A stretch of DNA of 64,000 nt from Streptococcus saliviloxodontae (GCF_016908655.1 NZ_JAFBEI010000002.1:1-64000); one strand, 5' to 3'; shown: positions 18,695 through 28,407, counted from the stretch's first letter. Notes: generated by a model from the letters alone, not told the origin. Made by a program: numbers and translations.

Positions 18695-19837
18695 ATGTGT
18701 ATCCAAATATTGTTGAATCATTTTCTTTTGAGGAGATGCTAGAGGATAGTTTGGGAAATCTTCTTCTTTTACCCAGGCGAGTTCGTGCTGATTAGAAAGA
18801 GAGGTTTGCTCAACCAAGCCTTCAGTCAACTCTATGGTCCATTTTTGGTGGCTAAAAGTATGTTTGACAGGTTTGAATAGACGGTCCGTCCATACTGGCT
18901 GAAGCTGGTAGCCTTGTTCAAATACCTGTTTTTGAGATTTGATTTCAAGAGGTGTGTTTTCTTCTGAAAATAAATCCAACTGTTGAGCGAGAAAATCAGT
19001 TTCCATGATAGGAAAACTCCAAAAACCACCGAGCAATCGACCTTTAGTATTTTTTTCTAAGAGAAATTCACCTTGATGATTTCGGATGACGAAGGCTTGA
19101 AGTTGAACAGGGCGTGGTTTTTTCTTGGGTTCTTTAATAGGGTATTTGTCATAAGTTCCGTGTAAATAAGCTGCACAGAAAGCTCGAATTGGAGACTCAT
19201 CAGGTCTAGGATTTTTGGCGGATTCGATATCTGTTCCCAGGTCCATGAGAGCTTGATTAAAATCTCCAGGGCGATCGGGATCAATCACTATTTCCATAAT
19301 GGCTTGAAAAATTTTGCGATTTTTAGGGTCTCCGATATCGTAATTAACTTCAAAGAGTCTAGCCATGACACGCATGACATTACCATCTACAGCTGGTTCA
19401 GGTAAGTTAAAAGCAATAGAAGCAATAGCTCCTGCAGTGTAGGGGCCGATGCCTTTCAAGCTAGAAATACCACTATAGGTATTTGGAAACTGTCCTTGAA
19501 AATCAGACATGACCTGTTGGGCTGCCGTTTGCATATTACGAACTCGAGAATAATAACCCAGTCCTTCCCAAGCTTTTAGTAGTTTTTCTTCAGGCGCTTG
19601 AGCAAGGTCCTGGATGGTAGGGAACCATTCTAAAAAACGTTCGTAGTATGGGATGACAGTCACGACTTGCGTTTGTTGCAACATAATCTCTGATACCCAA
19701 ATAGCATAGGGGTCTTGTGTGCGACGCCAAGGCAAGTCGCGTTTTTCGCGATCGTACCAGGATAAGAGGGTACGTCGAAAGTCAGCAATCTTTGTTTCGT
19801 CCCACATCTCGATACCATAATCTTTTACATCTAACAT
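18692..19837 (-). CDS. mutY: MutY, A/G-specific adenine DNA glycosylase without iron-sulfur cysteines
   Basis: 381 aa. Removes adenine mispaired with 8-oxoguanine. Seen: helix-hairpin-helix glycosylase core with catalytic Glu in EIMLQQTQV (about residue 50), HhH LKGIGPYTAGAIA, catalytic Asp in AVDGNVMRV, and a C-terminal NUDIX-like 8-oxoG recognition domain. The four cysteines that usually bind a 4Fe-4S cluster after the core are absent: the region reads GTDIESAKNPRPDESPIRAF. Cluster-less MutY is known in some lactic streptococci. The start MLDVKDYGIEMW is the streptococcal one. Confidence 0.94.
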   Translation of the reverse strand: MLDVKDYGIEMWDETKIADFRRTLLSWYDREKRDLPWRRTQDPYAIWVSEIMLQQTQVVTVIPYYERFLEWFPTIQDLAQAPEEKLLKAWEGLGYYSRVRNMQTAAQQVMSDFQGQFPNTYSGISSLKGIGPYTAGAIASIAFNLPEPAVDGNVMRVMARLFEVNYDIGDPKNRKIFQAIMEIVIDPDRPGDFNQALMDLGTDIESAKNPRPDESPIRAFCAAYLHGTYDKYPIKEPKKKPRPVQLQAFVIRNHQGEFLLEKNTKGRLLGGFWSFPIMETDFLAQQLDLFSEENTPLEIKSQKQVFEQGYQLQPVWTDRLFKPVKHTFSHQKWTIELTEGLVEQTSLSNQHELAWVKEEDFPNYPLASPQKKMIQQYLDTH

Positions 19838-19940
19838 AAGCTCTATTTTAACAAAAGGATAAATAGGGGTCTAGCCAAGTGCCTGTTAGTTTATTGTAAC
19901 ATCTAATGTTAGAAAATAGGTTAAAAAATTCTAAAAAACC

Positions 19941-19969
19941 TTGAATTTTCAAAACTGGAGTAGTATGAT
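19941..19969 (+). promoter_or_regulatory. Urease operon promoter
   Basis: TTGAAT (19941-19946), 17-bp spacer, TATGAT (19964-19969), 31 nt upstream of ureI. AATTTTCA beginning at 19944 resembles the first half of a CodY box but the second half matches poorly. Repression of this operon by CodY is reported for S. salivarius; here the site is only a weak candidate. Confidence 0.7.
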
Positions 19970-20000
19970 TATACCAGTAAAATAAGAAAGGGGTAACAGA

Positions 20001-20516
20001 ATGCTAGGCGTAATACTTTTGTATGTCGGAATTGTATTGATCAGTAACGGTCTTTACCGACTCGAAGGCATTCAGGATAAATCTAATGTTGTCATGAATA
20101 TCTTCACAGGTGGTCTTGGTTTGATTCTAAATATCATTGCTATTGCCTATGGAAATAGTAGTGGACAGGATGCTGAGTGGTTTTACGGAAGTGCAACAGG
20201 ACTTTTGTTTGCTTTTACCTATCTCTACTCTGCTATCAATACCATCTTTGATTTTGACCAACGACTTTATGGTTGGTTTAGTCTCTTTGTAGCTATTAAC
20301 TCTGTACCTGCAGGTCTTTTGTGTATGACTTCAGGATATGGTGGTAATGCAATCTATGGTATCATTTGGTGGCTTTGGGGACTGTTATGGCTAACAGGAT
20401 TTATTGAAATTAACCTCAAAAAAGATCTCGGGAAATTTGTCCCTTACCTTGCTATTTTTGAAGGTATCGTGACAGCTTGGATTCCAGGATTTTTGATGTT
20501 AATCGGAAAATGGTAA
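20001..20516 (+). CDS. ureI: UreI, urea channel (AmiS/UreI family)
   Basis: 171 aa with six predicted membrane segments, starting MLGVILLYVGIVLISNG. Lets urea into the cell, feeding urease in acid conditions. It is first in the operon, as in S. salivarius and S. thermophilus. AAAGGGG precedes the ATG, and ureA starts 22 nt after its stop. Confidence 0.92.
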   Translation: MLGVILLYVGIVLISNGLYRLEGIQDKSNVVMNIFTGGLGLILNIIAIAYGNSSGQDAEWFYGSATGLLFAFTYLYSAINTIFDFDQRLYGWFSLFVAINSVPAGLLCMTSGYGGNAIYGIIWWLWGLLWLTGFIEINLKKDLGKFVPYLAIFEGIVTAWIPGFLMLIGKW

Positions 20517-20538
20517 ATGAGTATTTGGAGGAATTCAC

Positions 20539-20841
20539 ATGCAATTAACAATGCGTGAACAAGAAAAGATGATGATTAGCCTTGCGGCTATGATAGCGCA
20601 ACGCCGTAAAGATAAAGGCATCAAATTGAACCATCCAGAGTGTGTGGCACTCATTACAGATTACGTCTTGGAAGGTGCTCGAGAAGGGAAAACAGTGGCT
20701 CAATTGATGGATGAAGCTCGCAATATCTTGACACGAGAAGATGTTATGGAAGGTATTCCAGAAATGATTCCAATGATTCAGGTTGAGGCAACCTTCACAG
20801 ACAGTACCAAATTGGTTACTGTTCATGACCCAATTCAATAA
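20539..20841 (+). CDS. ureA: Urease gamma subunit
   Basis: 100 aa, the usual length. The gamma-subunit blocks [30 protein letters not shown] and [18 protein letters not shown] are complete. It is a structural subunit of the (alpha-beta-gamma)3 nickel enzyme. GGAGG lies before the start. Confidence 0.97.
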   Translation: MQLTMREQEKMMISLAAMIAQRRKDKGIKLNHPECVALITDYVLEGAREGKTVAQLMDEARNILTREDVMEGIPEMIPMIQVEATFTDSTKLVTVHDPIQ

Positions 20842-20859
20842 GAGAAAAGAGGACTAATC

Positions 20860-21171
20860 ATGATTCCAGGTGAATATCATCTTTCTAAAGAGCCAATTGA
20901 CTACAATGGTGGTTATGAGGCGATTACACTTGAAGTAAAAAATGTTGGTGACCGTGCTGCCCAAGTGGGTTCTCACTTCCACTTTTATGAGGCAAATGAG
21001 GCGGGGCTTCAATTTGACCGTGAAAAAGCCTACGGCAAACGTCTTGATATTGCAGCAGGAACTGCCATTCGTTTTGAACCAGGAGAAACAAAAACAGTTC
21101 ATTTGATTGATTTTGGTGGCAAACGTCGTATCTTTGGTTTCAACAACAAGGTCAATGGTTTCTTAGATTAG
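20860..21171 (+). CDS. ureB: Urease beta subunit
   Basis: 103 aa. MIPGEYHLS at the N-terminus and [25 protein letters not shown] and [11 protein letters not shown] are the family blocks. Forms the urease trimer with UreA and UreC. 18 nt after ureA and 13 nt before ureC. Confidence 0.97.
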   Translation: MIPGEYHLSKEPIDYNGGYEAITLEVKNVGDRAAQVGSHFHFYEANEAGLQFDREKAYGKRLDIAAGTAIRFEPGETKTVHLIDFGGKRRIFGFNNKVNGFLD

Positions 21172-21184
21172 AAAGAGGAAAAAT

Positions 21185-22903
21185 ATGAGCTTTAAAATGG
21201 AACGTTCAGAGTATGCACAGCACTTTGGACCAACAGTAGGAGACAGCGTTCGTCTTGGGGATACCAACCTTTTTGCTGCGATTGAAAAAGACTATACTGT
21301 CTATGGACAAGAGTCAAAATTTGGTGGAGGTAAGGTGCTTCGTGATGGTATGGGTGTGAGTGCGACGGCAACTCGCAGCAACCCAGCTGTCGTAGATACT
21401 ATCATCTCAGGTGCAACCATCATTGACTACACAGGAATTATCAAGGCTGATATCGGTATCCGTGATGGTAAAATCGTCGCTATCGGTCGCGGTGGTAATC
21501 CAGATACTATGGATAATGTGGACTTTATCGTTGGGGCTAGCACGGAAGCAATTTCAGCTGATGGTTTGATTGTCACTGCTGGTGGTATCGATCTTCACGT
21601 TCACTATATCTCAGCAGACCTTCCTGAATTTGGTTTGGATAATGGGATTACAACTCTCTTTGGTGGTGGTACAGGTCCAGCCGAAGGAAGTAATGCCACA
21701 ACATGTACACCCGGTAAATTCCACATCCAAAGTATGCTTCAAGCAGTTGATAACATGCCTGCTAACTTCGGTTTCTTGGCTAAAGGGATTGGTTCAGATA
21801 CAGAAGTCATTGAAGAACAAATCCGTGCTGGTGCTGGTGGAATTAAAACACACGAAGACTGGGGTGCAACATACGCAGGTATCGACAATTCATTGAAAGT
21901 TGCTGATAAGTATGATGTATCCTTTGCGGTTCACACGGACTCATTGAATGAAGGTGGCTTCATGGAGAATACCTTGGAGTCCTTCCAAGGTCGTACCGTC
22001 CATACTTTCCACACAGAAGGATCAGGTGGAGGACACGCTCCAGATATTATGATTGTGGCAGGTCAACAAAATATCTTGCCATCATCAACTAACCCAACTA
22101 ACCCTTACACAACTAACGCTATCGGTGAGTTGCTTGATATGGTTATGGTTTGTCACCACTTGGATTCAAAAATTCCAGAAGACGTTGCCTTTGCTGAATC
22201 TCGTGTGCGTAAGCAGTCAGTGGCTGCCGAAGATGTTCTTCATGATATGGGTGCTCTTTCTGTTATGACATCTGATGCTATGGCCATGGGACGTATTGGT
22301 GAGGTTGCTATGCGCTGCTGGCAATTGGCTGATAAGATGAAAGCTCAACGTGGTCCTCTTGAAGGTGACTCTGAATTTAACGATAACAACCGTATCAAAC
22401 GCTACGTCGCTAAATACACGATCAACCCAGCTATTATCAACGGTATTTCAGACTACATCGGTTCTGTTGAAATCGGTAAATACGCTGACCTTGTTATCTG
22501 GGAACCAGCTCAATTTGGTGCTAAACCAAAATTGGTCATGAAAGCTGGTATGCTTACTTACGGTGTTATGGGGGACGCTGGATCAAGTCTACCAACACCG
22601 CAACCTCGTATCATGCGTAAATTGTACGGTGCTTATGGACAAGCTGTTCACCGCACCAACTTGACCTTTGTGTCACAATACGCTTACGAGCATGGGATCA
22701 AGGAAGAATTAGGTCTTAATAAAATCGTTCTTCCTGTTAAAAATACCCGTAATATTAGCAAACGTGATATGAAGTTGAATGATTACGCTCCAAAAACAAT
22801 CCGTATCGATCCACAGACCTTTGATGTCTTCATTGATGACGAATTGATCACTTGTGAGCCTATCCATACAACATCATTGTCACAACGTTATTTCTTATTC
22901 TAA
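21185..22903 (+). CDS. ureC: Urease alpha (catalytic) subunit
   Basis: 572 aa. Hydrolyses urea to ammonia and carbamate with a dinuclear Ni site. Nickel ligands are visible as HVH in GGIDLHVHY, the carbamylated Lys in GIKTHEDWG, the catalytic His in VCHHLD on the flap (with the flap Cys), and the Asp in a later MTSDAMAMG block. Length and motifs indicate a functional protein. A hairpin separates it from ureE, which might tune structural against accessory expression. Confidence 0.98.
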   Translation: MSFKMERSEYAQHFGPTVGDSVRLGDTNLFAAIEKDYTVYGQESKFGGGKVLRDGMGVSATATRSNPAVVDTIISGATIIDYTGIIKADIGIRDGKIVAIGRGGNPDTMDNVDFIVGASTEAISADGLIVTAGGIDLHVHYISADLPEFGLDNGITTLFGGGTGPAEGSNATTCTPGKFHIQSMLQAVDNMPANFGFLAKGIGSDTEVIEEQIRAGAGGIKTHEDWGATYAGIDNSLKVADKYDVSFAVHTDSLNEGGFMENTLESFQGRTVHTFHTEGSGGGHAPDIMIVAGQQNILPSSTNPTNPYTTNAIGELLDMVMVCHHLDSKIPEDVAFAESRVRKQSVAAEDVLHDMGALSVMTSDAMAMGRIGEVAMRCWQLADKMKAQRGPLEGDSEFNDNNRIKRYVAKYTINPAIINGISDYIGSVEIGKYADLVIWEPAQFGAKPKLVMKAGMLTYGVMGDAGSSLPTPQPRIMRKLYGAYGQAVHRTNLTFVSQYAYEHGIKEELGLNKIVLPVKNTRNISKRDMKLNDYAPKTIRIDPQTFDVFIDDELITCEPIHTTSLSQRYFLF

Positions 22904-22916
22904 ACATAAAAAGGCA

Positions 22917-22950
22917 AAAGAGGCTGAGTAACTCCAACCTCTTTTGATGT
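22917..22950 (+). terminator. Hairpin between ureC and ureE (possible attenuator)
   Basis: AAAAGAGG (22917-22924) pairs with CCTCTTTT (22938-22945), an 8-bp stem with a 13-nt loop. The T content follows within the stem but there is no long U tract. It lies inside the operon, so partial termination or RNA processing is possible. Confidence 0.5.
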
Positions 22951-22972
22951 TATTAAATACTGCGAGGAATTT

Positions 22973-23425
22973 ATGATTTTTACAAAAATTGATGCTCAAG
23001 TCAAAGACCTAGATGTCGACAAGTATCATATCGAAACAGTAACACTTTCAAGCGATGACTTGAATAAAAAAATTATCCGTGTGACCAGCGATCACGGCAA
23101 TGACTTTGGCATTCGTCTGGAAAAAGGTCAACGTTTGGAAAACGGTTCAGCTTTTTTCATTGATGATCATCATGTTTTGGCCATTGGTGTGGAATCACAA
23201 GACTTGATTGTTATTTCGCCTAAAGATATGGATGAGATGGGAACAACGGCTCATATTTTGGGAAACACCCACAAGCCAGTCGTGGTCAAAGATGCCAAAA
23301 TCTACCTTGAAGTTGACCCAGTTGTAGAGCAAGTGCTGACTCAAAAAGACATTGCCTACACTATCGAAGAAATTGTCTTGGATAAGCCTTTGAGACATGT
23401 GAATTTAACTGCCCATGAACATTAA
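22973..23425 (+). CDS. ureE: UreE, urease nickel metallochaperone
   Basis: 150 aa. Delivers Ni2+ to the UreFGD complex on apo-urease. A peptide-binding N-terminal domain is followed by the metal-binding domain with LGNTHKPV. The tail ends NLTAHEH, so the long His-rich extension of some UreE proteins is missing. GAGGAA precedes ATG 22973. Overlaps ureF by 11 nt. Confidence 0.94.
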   Translation: MIFTKIDAQVKDLDVDKYHIETVTLSSDDLNKKIIRVTSDHGNDFGIRLEKGQRLENGSAFFIDDHHVLAIGVESQDLIVISPKDMDEMGTTAHILGNTHKPVVVKDAKIYLEVDPVVEQVLTQKDIAYTIEEIVLDKPLRHVNLTAHEH

Positions 23426-24128
23426 TGGTTTAGCAAGTATTCCGACCACGGATTTTTTAGAAGTTATTCAAATCTGTGATTCAACCTTCCCTATCGGAAC
23501 CTTCAATCACTCCTTTGGTATGGAAAACTATCTTCGTGAGGACACCATTACTAACGCCAAAGAATTTGAAATTTGGCAGGATACTTTTTTGAAAACTCAG
23601 TATAAATATGGTGAAGCCTTTGTAATTTGTCTGGTTTACAAATCCTTGGAAGCGGGAGAATTGGATAAAGTTTGGGAATACGACCAGATTTTAACCATGT
23701 CATCACAGGCAAGTGAGACCCGAAACGGTACCAAGATGATTGCCAAGCAGATGCTTAATCTCATTCAAAAACTGTGTCCACTTGACCATTTAGCGACCTA
23801 TCAAAAGAGAATTCGAGCTGGTCAGAGTTTTGGAAATCCAGGTATCGTCTTTGCTCTTTATGCTTACCATAAGCGTCTCTCAGCTCAAGAAGCAATGATG
23901 CTTTACGGTTACAGCATTATTTCAACTATGGTTCAAAATGCGGTACGTGCCATTCCTTTGGGGCAAATCGCAGGGCAAGAAATTGTCAAAAATACTTTTC
24001 CAATTTTGGAAGAGATTTATCAGGATATTAAAGACCGAGATGAGCTTCTCCTAGGAGCCAATACACCTGGTATTGAACTGTCTCAGGTCAAACATGAAAC
24101 GCAAATTTTTCGACTTTTCATGTCGTAA
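23415..24128 (+). CDS. ureF: UreF, urease accessory protein
   Basis: 237 aa, all-helical. The family block [19 protein letters not shown] lies near residue 23 and [18 protein letters not shown] near 175. It acts in the UreD-UreF-UreG complex that controls GTPase-dependent nickel insertion. The start lies inside the end of ureE, implying translational coupling. Confidence 0.95.
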   Translation: MNINGLASIPTTDFLEVIQICDSTFPIGTFNHSFGMENYLREDTITNAKEFEIWQDTFLKTQYKYGEAFVICLVYKSLEAGELDKVWEYDQILTMSSQASETRNGTKMIAKQMLNLIQKLCPLDHLATYQKRIRAGQSFGNPGIVFALYAYHKRLSAQEAMMLYGYSIISTMVQNAVRAIPLGQIAGQEIVKNTFPILEEIYQDIKDRDELLLGANTPGIELSQVKHETQIFRLFMS

Positions 24129-24142
24129 GAAAGAAGGAAAAC

Positions 24143-24757
24143 ATGACAAAACGTACAGTAATTATTGGTGTTGGTGGACCAGTTGGTTCAGGGAAAACCT
24201 TGTTGGTTGAGCGTTTGACACGTCAAATGTCAGATTTGAACTTGGCAGTTATCACCAACGATATCTACACTAAAGAAGATGCCCTTTTCTTGGCAAAAAA
24301 TTCAAACCTCAGCGAAGACCGTATCATCGGTGTTGAAACAGGTGGCTGCCCTCACACTGCCATCCGTGAAGATGCTTCTATGAACTTTGAAGCTATTGAA
24401 ACATTGCAAGAGCGTTTCAATCATGATTTGGATTTGATTTTCCTTGAAAGTGGAGGAGACAACCTTGCAGCGACTTTCAGTCCAGACTTGGTTGATTTTA
24501 CCATCTACATCATTGACGTTGCTCAAGGTGAGAAAATCCCTCGTAAGGCTGGTCAAGGGATGATTAAGAGTGACTTGTTCTTAATTAACAAAACAGACCT
24601 AGCACCTTATGTTGGGGCAGATCTCAACCGTATGCGTGAAGATACCCTTCATTTCCGTAATGAAGATTCATTCATCTTTACTAACCTCAATAATGAAGAC
24701 AATGTTAAGGAAGTAGAAGCATGGATTCGTAAAAACTTCTTGCTAGAGGATTTGTAA
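24143..24757 (+). CDS. ureG: UreG, urease GTPase accessory protein
   Basis: 204 aa. SIMIBI-class GTPase with P-loop [15 protein letters not shown], nickel-linked motif [13 protein letters not shown] (Cys-Pro-His) and NKTDLAPYV. Couples GTP hydrolysis to nickel delivery. ureD begins 1 nt after its stop. Confidence 0.97.
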   Translation: MTKRTVIIGVGGPVGSGKTLLVERLTRQMSDLNLAVITNDIYTKEDALFLAKNSNLSEDRIIGVETGGCPHTAIREDASMNFEAIETLQERFNHDLDLIFLESGGDNLAATFSPDLVDFTIYIIDVAQGEKIPRKAGQGMIKSDLFLINKTDLAPYVGADLNRMREDTLHFRNEDSFIFTNLNNEDNVKEVEAWIRKNFLLEDL

Positions 24758-24758
24758 G

Positions 24759-25604
24759 ATGTCAGAACACTACGATGGACTCATGCAATTAGGTTTCTCT
24801 GAGCGTAATGGCAGGGTCATCACTAGGAAAAAATATTACGAGGGTAATTCTCGTATCTCTGCAGACACTTCTCAACAGCAAGCTGAGATGCCTTACTATT
24901 TTTTGATTAGTACAGGTGGTGGTTTTTTAGAGGGTGAGAACTATCATGTTGATATCGATTTGACCAAGGGAGCTAAGGCTTTGGTGACGACTCAGGCACC
25001 GACCTATGTCTTTAAGTGTGATAAGCATGGTCACCTAACCAAACAAAAAACACTAGCTCACTTAGAAGAAGATACCTACTTGGAATATCTAGCTGATGAG
25101 GTTATTCCTTATGGGAAGTCACGTTATCTCCAGCACAATATTTTTGAGCTGGATCAATCAAGCGAACTCATCTACTCAGACGGTGTCACAGCTGGTTGGT
25201 CAGAAGATGATAAACCTTTCCAGTACACTTATTTTCATTCTTTGACGCAAATCTATCGTGACGGGCAATTAGTCTTTCATGATAATATGCTCCTAGAGCC
25301 TGAGTTTGAAGATATGTTTGCCTTGGGTTATTTTGAAGGAAAGACTAATTATAATAATTTGGTCATTATCTCACAGGCAATCGATGCCGATTTTATCAAG
25401 GATTTGAGAGCTTTCTTGGATGAATTTGACTTTGTATCTGATTTTGGTATTTCTGAACTCGCTTGTCCAGGTTTAGCTGTAAAGATTTTAGGACCAACAG
25501 CAGGGGATAACCGTGAGGTTATTATGGAATGTACCAATTATTTCCGAGAAAAAGTAAAAGGACTTCCTGCTTTACGCTTACGAAAAAATGATAGGAGAGG
25601 TTAA
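24759..25604 (+). CDS. ureD: UreD (UreH), urease accessory protein
   Basis: 281 aa. Scaffold that binds apo-urease and recruits UreF and UreG. The block [18 protein letters not shown] and the segment [15 protein letters not shown] are family features. It has no own clear SD, being 1 nt after ureG, and overlaps the next gene by 1 nt, so translation is coupled through this part of the operon. Confidence 0.94.
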   Translation: MSEHYDGLMQLGFSERNGRVITRKKYYEGNSRISADTSQQQAEMPYYFLISTGGGFLEGENYHVDIDLTKGAKALVTTQAPTYVFKCDKHGHLTKQKTLAHLEEDTYLEYLADEVIPYGKSRYLQHNIFELDQSSELIYSDGVTAGWSEDDKPFQYTYFHSLTQIYRDGQLVFHDNMLLEPEFEDMFALGYFEGKTNYNNLVIISQAIDADFIKDLRAFLDEFDFVSDFGISELACPGLAVKILGPTAGDNREVIMECTNYFREKVKGLPALRLRKNDRRG

Positions 25605-26593
25605 TGCATATTCCAGAAAATTATCTGAGTCCAACGACATGTGCCCTTATGGGGGCCGTTATGTTACCTATCTGGTACACGGCGGTTAAAAAAGTTGAAA
25701 TCAAGGTTAAAGAAGATAAAGAAACAGTACCTATGCTAGGGATTGCTACCTCACTTTCTTTTTTGATTATGATGTTTAATTTACCAGCTCCAGGTGGAAC
25801 AACAGCTCATGCAGTGGGAGCAAGTCTAATCGCCCTGTTACTGGGGCCGTGGGCAGCGACCCTATCGGTTAGTATTGCTTTAGCGATGCAAGCCTTCTTA
25901 TTTGGAGATGGTGGTATTTTAGCTCTAGGAGCGAACTGTTTTGTGATGGCTGTTGTAATGCCTTTTTCAGGTTATGGTATTTTTAAACTGGTTCGAGGTA
26001 AGGACAATAAAAGAGAAGGTCTAGCAAGCTTTTTTGCAGGTTATGTTAGTATCAATCTATCAGCCTTTTTAGTGGCGCTTCTATTAGGTTTACAACCACT
26101 ACTATTTAAAGATTCTTCAGGAAATCCACTCTATAATCCCTATCCTTTGAGCGTGACAGTGTCCGTTATGGGAATAACCCATCTCTTGATTGGGTTTGTA
26201 GAAGGTTTCTTCACAGTAGGTGTTTACCAATTTGTTAAACGTCAGAACCAAAAAACAGCAGTAGATCAAGAAAAAAATCAGTGGGGTAGATACAAATCTT
26301 TGCTAGTTTTGATAGCTTGTATGATTGTTTTTGCACCATTAGGGTTACTAGCTTCAGGTACAGCATTTGCCGAGTGGGATATAGCTGGTTTGGTTGATAA
26401 CTTATCAAAATACCATGTTGTTGCTACAGCACCTCAAGGAATGGTTAATGGCTTTAATTTTACTAGTTTGATGGCAGATTACAGCATTAAGGGTCTACCT
26501 GAGCCAGTAGCTTATATTTTAAGTGCTTTGACAGCTATTCTTATCTTTTTCATTTTGTACCGTCTCCTATTTGGTAGAAGGGTAGCAAAATGA
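25604..26593 (+). CDS. ureM: UreM, nickel ECF transporter substrate-specific component (NikM/NikN fusion type)
   Basis: 329 aa membrane protein. The N-terminus [13 protein letters not shown] has the metal-binding His2 typical of CbiM/NikM S components. The extra 100 residues at the C-terminus (FAPLGLLASGTAFAEW, then a final helix) look like a fused NikN/PDGLE part, which explains the lack of a separate N gene. It binds Ni2+ outside and works with UreQ and UreO. Confidence 0.9.
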   Translation: MHIPENYLSPTTCALMGAVMLPIWYTAVKKVEIKVKEDKETVPMLGIATSLSFLIMMFNLPAPGGTTAHAVGASLIALLLGPWAATLSVSIALAMQAFLFGDGGILALGANCFVMAVVMPFSGYGIFKLVRGKDNKREGLASFFAGYVSINLSAFLVALLLGLQPLLFKDSSGNPLYNPYPLSVTVSVMGITHLLIGFVEGFFTVGVYQFVKRQNQKTAVDQEKNQWGRYKSLLVLIACMIVFAPLGLLASGTAFAEWDIAGLVDNLSKYHVVATAPQGMVNGFNFTSLMADYSIKGLPEPVAYILSALTAILIFFILYRLLFGRRVAK

Positions 26594-27363
26594 TTTTACC
26601 GGATTGGTTATCAGAAGAAAATGATTTCCTTGTTAAAAAAGGAAAAGACCATTTTCTCATTCGCAATCGCCGTGTCTTATCTCTAGTAACAGTCAAAGTT
26701 AGAGACAAGGCAGCCATCCCTTTAAAATCACACTTCCATCCTTTAGTATGGTTGTTGTGTCTCTTTTTCTTGTTGGTTGGCGTTAGTTTATCGCATCACT
26801 TACTCTATTTTTGGTTATTAGCATTGGTCTTGTTTGGGCTTATTGCAACTTTGCCTGATGATAGTTTAAGAGCTGTCTTGAAAAAGTGGCTGCTTGTTTT
26901 AGTCTTTCCTATTGTGCTATACCTGCCCTCACTTTTTTGGCAAGGAGTTAACTTTTTATTTTTAATTCGATTGTTGACTATTGCTTTACTCATTACCTTC
27001 TATTCTGAATTGACAAGAATGTCTGATTTGTTGTTGGCTTTAAAAAGTTTACATTTTCCAGATATGATACTATTGCAGATTGACATCACTGCCAAGTATA
27101 TTTACGTTTTTGGAAATATGTTGGGTGATATTCTAAAAGGTATCGAGGCGAGAGCTGTTGGCCAACATCTTAATTTTCAAATAGGGAGTAACATTTGGGG
27201 AATTCTTTACTTAAAGGCAGTTCAATATGGTAAAGACTTGCAAAAAGCCATGGAAGCAAGAGGGTTCACAGGAGCTTACTATGATAAGGGACCTACCTTT
27301 ATCTGGAAAGATTACCTATGCCTACTTGTAGTTATTCTTTTTGTTGTTGGTATGCTAGTATAG
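26590..27363 (+). CDS. ureQ: UreQ, ECF transporter transmembrane (CbiQ-type) component
   Basis: 257 aa with about five hydrophobic segments. The coupling motif region ITAKYIYVFGNMLGDILKGIEARAVG with AmphipathicArg (EARAVG; later KAMEARGFTG) matches the A-R-G/S motifs of CbiQ proteins that contact the ATPase. Overlaps ureM by 4 nt. Confidence 0.92.
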   Translation: MILPDWLSEENDFLVKKGKDHFLIRNRRVLSLVTVKVRDKAAIPLKSHFHPLVWLLCLFFLLVGVSLSHHLLYFWLLALVLFGLIATLPDDSLRAVLKKWLLVLVFPIVLYLPSLFWQGVNFLFLIRLLTIALLITFYSELTRMSDLLLALKSLHFPDMILLQIDITAKYIYVFGNMLGDILKGIEARAVGQHLNFQIGSNIWGILYLKAVQYGKDLQKAMEARGFTGAYYDKGPTFIWKDYLCLLVVILFVVGMLV

Positions 27364-27372
27364 GAGGAAAAA

Positions 27373-28089
27373 GTGTTTCAGATAAAAAATGTAACTTGTT
27401 CGTATGACGATCAACTGGTTTTTGAAAATATCTCTGTCGATATTGAGGCAGGTCAGTACTTGATTCTAATGGGGGAAAACGGCCAAGGAAAATCAACATT
27501 TATCGATTTGATTACGGGATTTAAAAAAGCTGATCAAGGGACCGTTTTTTTCAATGATCAGCCTCTAGATCAGCTACTATCCCAAAATCAAAGCAAGCAC
27601 CGCTTCTATGCAAAGCTAGGAATTTTATTTCAAGATGTTGATATGCAACTCTTTAACCAAACAGTATATGACGAAGTTGCTTTTGGTTTACGTCAAATGG
27701 GACAAGATGAAGCAACGATTGAAAGCAAAGTAAGAGATGTTCTAGGATTGCTCAATATTGAAAAATTAGAGAGACGTATCCCTTATCAGCTTTCAGGTGG
27801 TGAGAAGAAAAAGGTCGCTTTGGCAAGTATTATCGCCATGAATCCAGATGCCTACATTCTAGATGAACCTTTTAATAATTTGGCTAAAGAAGCTGATGAG
27901 CTTTTTAAAGAGCTCCTTTATAGCTTGCATAGCTTAGGTAAAACGATTGTAATGTCCTCTCATCATTTTAAGCATGTTCACCATGAGAAGGCAGATATTC
28001 TCTTGTTTACGGACAAAGGGGTCGACTATTACTCCGCGCAAGAAGTGAATAGCGACGCCAACCTAAGAGAAATCCTGTCACATTACTAA
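27373..28089 (+). CDS. ureO: UreO, ECF transporter ATPase (CbiO-type)
   Basis: 238 aa. ABC ATPase with Walker A GENGQGKSTFIDLI (about residue 36), signature LSGGEKKKVALA, and Walker B DAYILDEPFNNLA. GTG start at 27373 after AGGAGG. Last gene of the urease operon; it energises nickel uptake. Ends 26 nt before a strong terminator. Confidence 0.94.
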   Translation: MFQIKNVTCSYDDQLVFENISVDIEAGQYLILMGENGQGKSTFIDLITGFKKADQGTVFFNDQPLDQLLSQNQSKHRFYAKLGILFQDVDMQLFNQTVYDEVAFGLRQMGQDEATIESKVRDVLGLLNIEKLERRIPYQLSGGEKKKVALASIIAMNPDAYILDEPFNNLAKEADELFKELLYSLHSLGKTIVMSSHHFKHVHHEKADILLFTDKGVDYYSAQEVNSDANLREILSHY

Positions 28090-28114
28090 AATAATAGTGA
28101 CAATCATAAAACGG

Positions 28115-28160
28115 ACATTCTAACCGACTCTTTATAGGGTGATGTTAGAATGTTTTTTTA
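28115..28160 (+). terminator. Urease operon terminator
   Basis: ACATTCTAAC (28115-28124) pairs with GTTAGAATGT (28144-28153), followed by TTTTTTTA. Confidence 0.85.
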
Positions 28161-28178
28161 TTTTTTTGTCAAAAACAC

Positions 28179-28207
28179 TTGATTTTTGTAAGCGATTACA
28201 ATATAAT
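28179..28207 (+). promoter_or_regulatory. Promoter of the R-Y-K-N-G-D small-peptide locus
   Basis: TTGATT (28179-28184), exactly 17 bp, TATAAT (28202-28207). This is one of the best promoters in the window and has no annotated gene behind it, only the small ORFs described here. About 48 nt separate the box from the first ATG. Confidence 0.8.
28187..28200 (+). promoter_or_regulatory. Catabolite-responsive element (cre) inside the promoter spacer
   Basis: TGTAAGCGATTACA matches the cre consensus TGWNANCGNTNWCA at every defined position. It lies between the -35 and -10 boxes, where CcpA binding would block RNA polymerase. The consensus is established knowledge; repression here is inference. Confidence 0.7.
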
Positions 28208-28255
28208 AAAGATAGAAAGAAGGCATAGAGGAATTGACTTATAGGAGGAAATCTT

Positions 28256-28297
28256 ATGATGAAACAAAATGTCGCAAGGTATAAAAATGGAGACTAG
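28256..28297 (+). CDS. Small peptide 1 of the R-Y-K-N-G-D family
   Basis: 13 aa, MMKQNVARYKNGD, with AGGAGG 7 nt upstream of ATG 28256. It shares the core V-A/S-R-Y-K-N-G-D with two more tiny ORFs downstream in the same transcription unit. Codons for Arg, Asn, Gly and Asp differ between copies, so the amino acids rather than the DNA seem to be kept. There is no signal sequence, no Cys and no hydrophobic stretch. Function unknown to me. It could be a signalling, leader or modified peptide, or the coding part of a dual-function RNA. Confidence 0.6.
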   Translation: MMKQNVARYKNGD

Positions 28298-28329
28298 ATC
28301 TCTTTATAGACGGTAGGCAAAACCACTTT

Positions 28330-28394
28330 ACAAGAAAGAATTACAAGAAAGAATTACAAGAAAGAATTACAAGAAAGAATTGCAAGAAGGATTA
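28330..28394 (+). repeat. Tandem repeat, 13-bp unit, four exact copies plus a degenerate fifth
   Basis: The unit ACAAGAAAGAATT repeats at 28330, 28343, 28356 and 28369, and a diverged copy runs 28382-28394. A 13-bp period is not a multiple of three, so it is not a coding repeat. It lies between peptide 1 and a 7-codon ORF and is purine-rich. Confidence 0.85.
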
Positions 28395-28407
28395 GGAAGT
28401 GAGTCCA

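Noticed and set aside
19944-19958. CodY box upstream of ureI
   Set aside because: Only the first half matches the consensus (about 10 of 15 positions), so it is not reported as a separate feature.
20545-20838. 97-codon ORF antisense to ureA
   Set aside because: It mirrors the ureA frame, and codon use follows the plus-strand gene.
28330-28394. CRISPR-like repeat array
   Set aside because: The 13-bp units are directly adjacent, with no spacers and no cas genes nearby.
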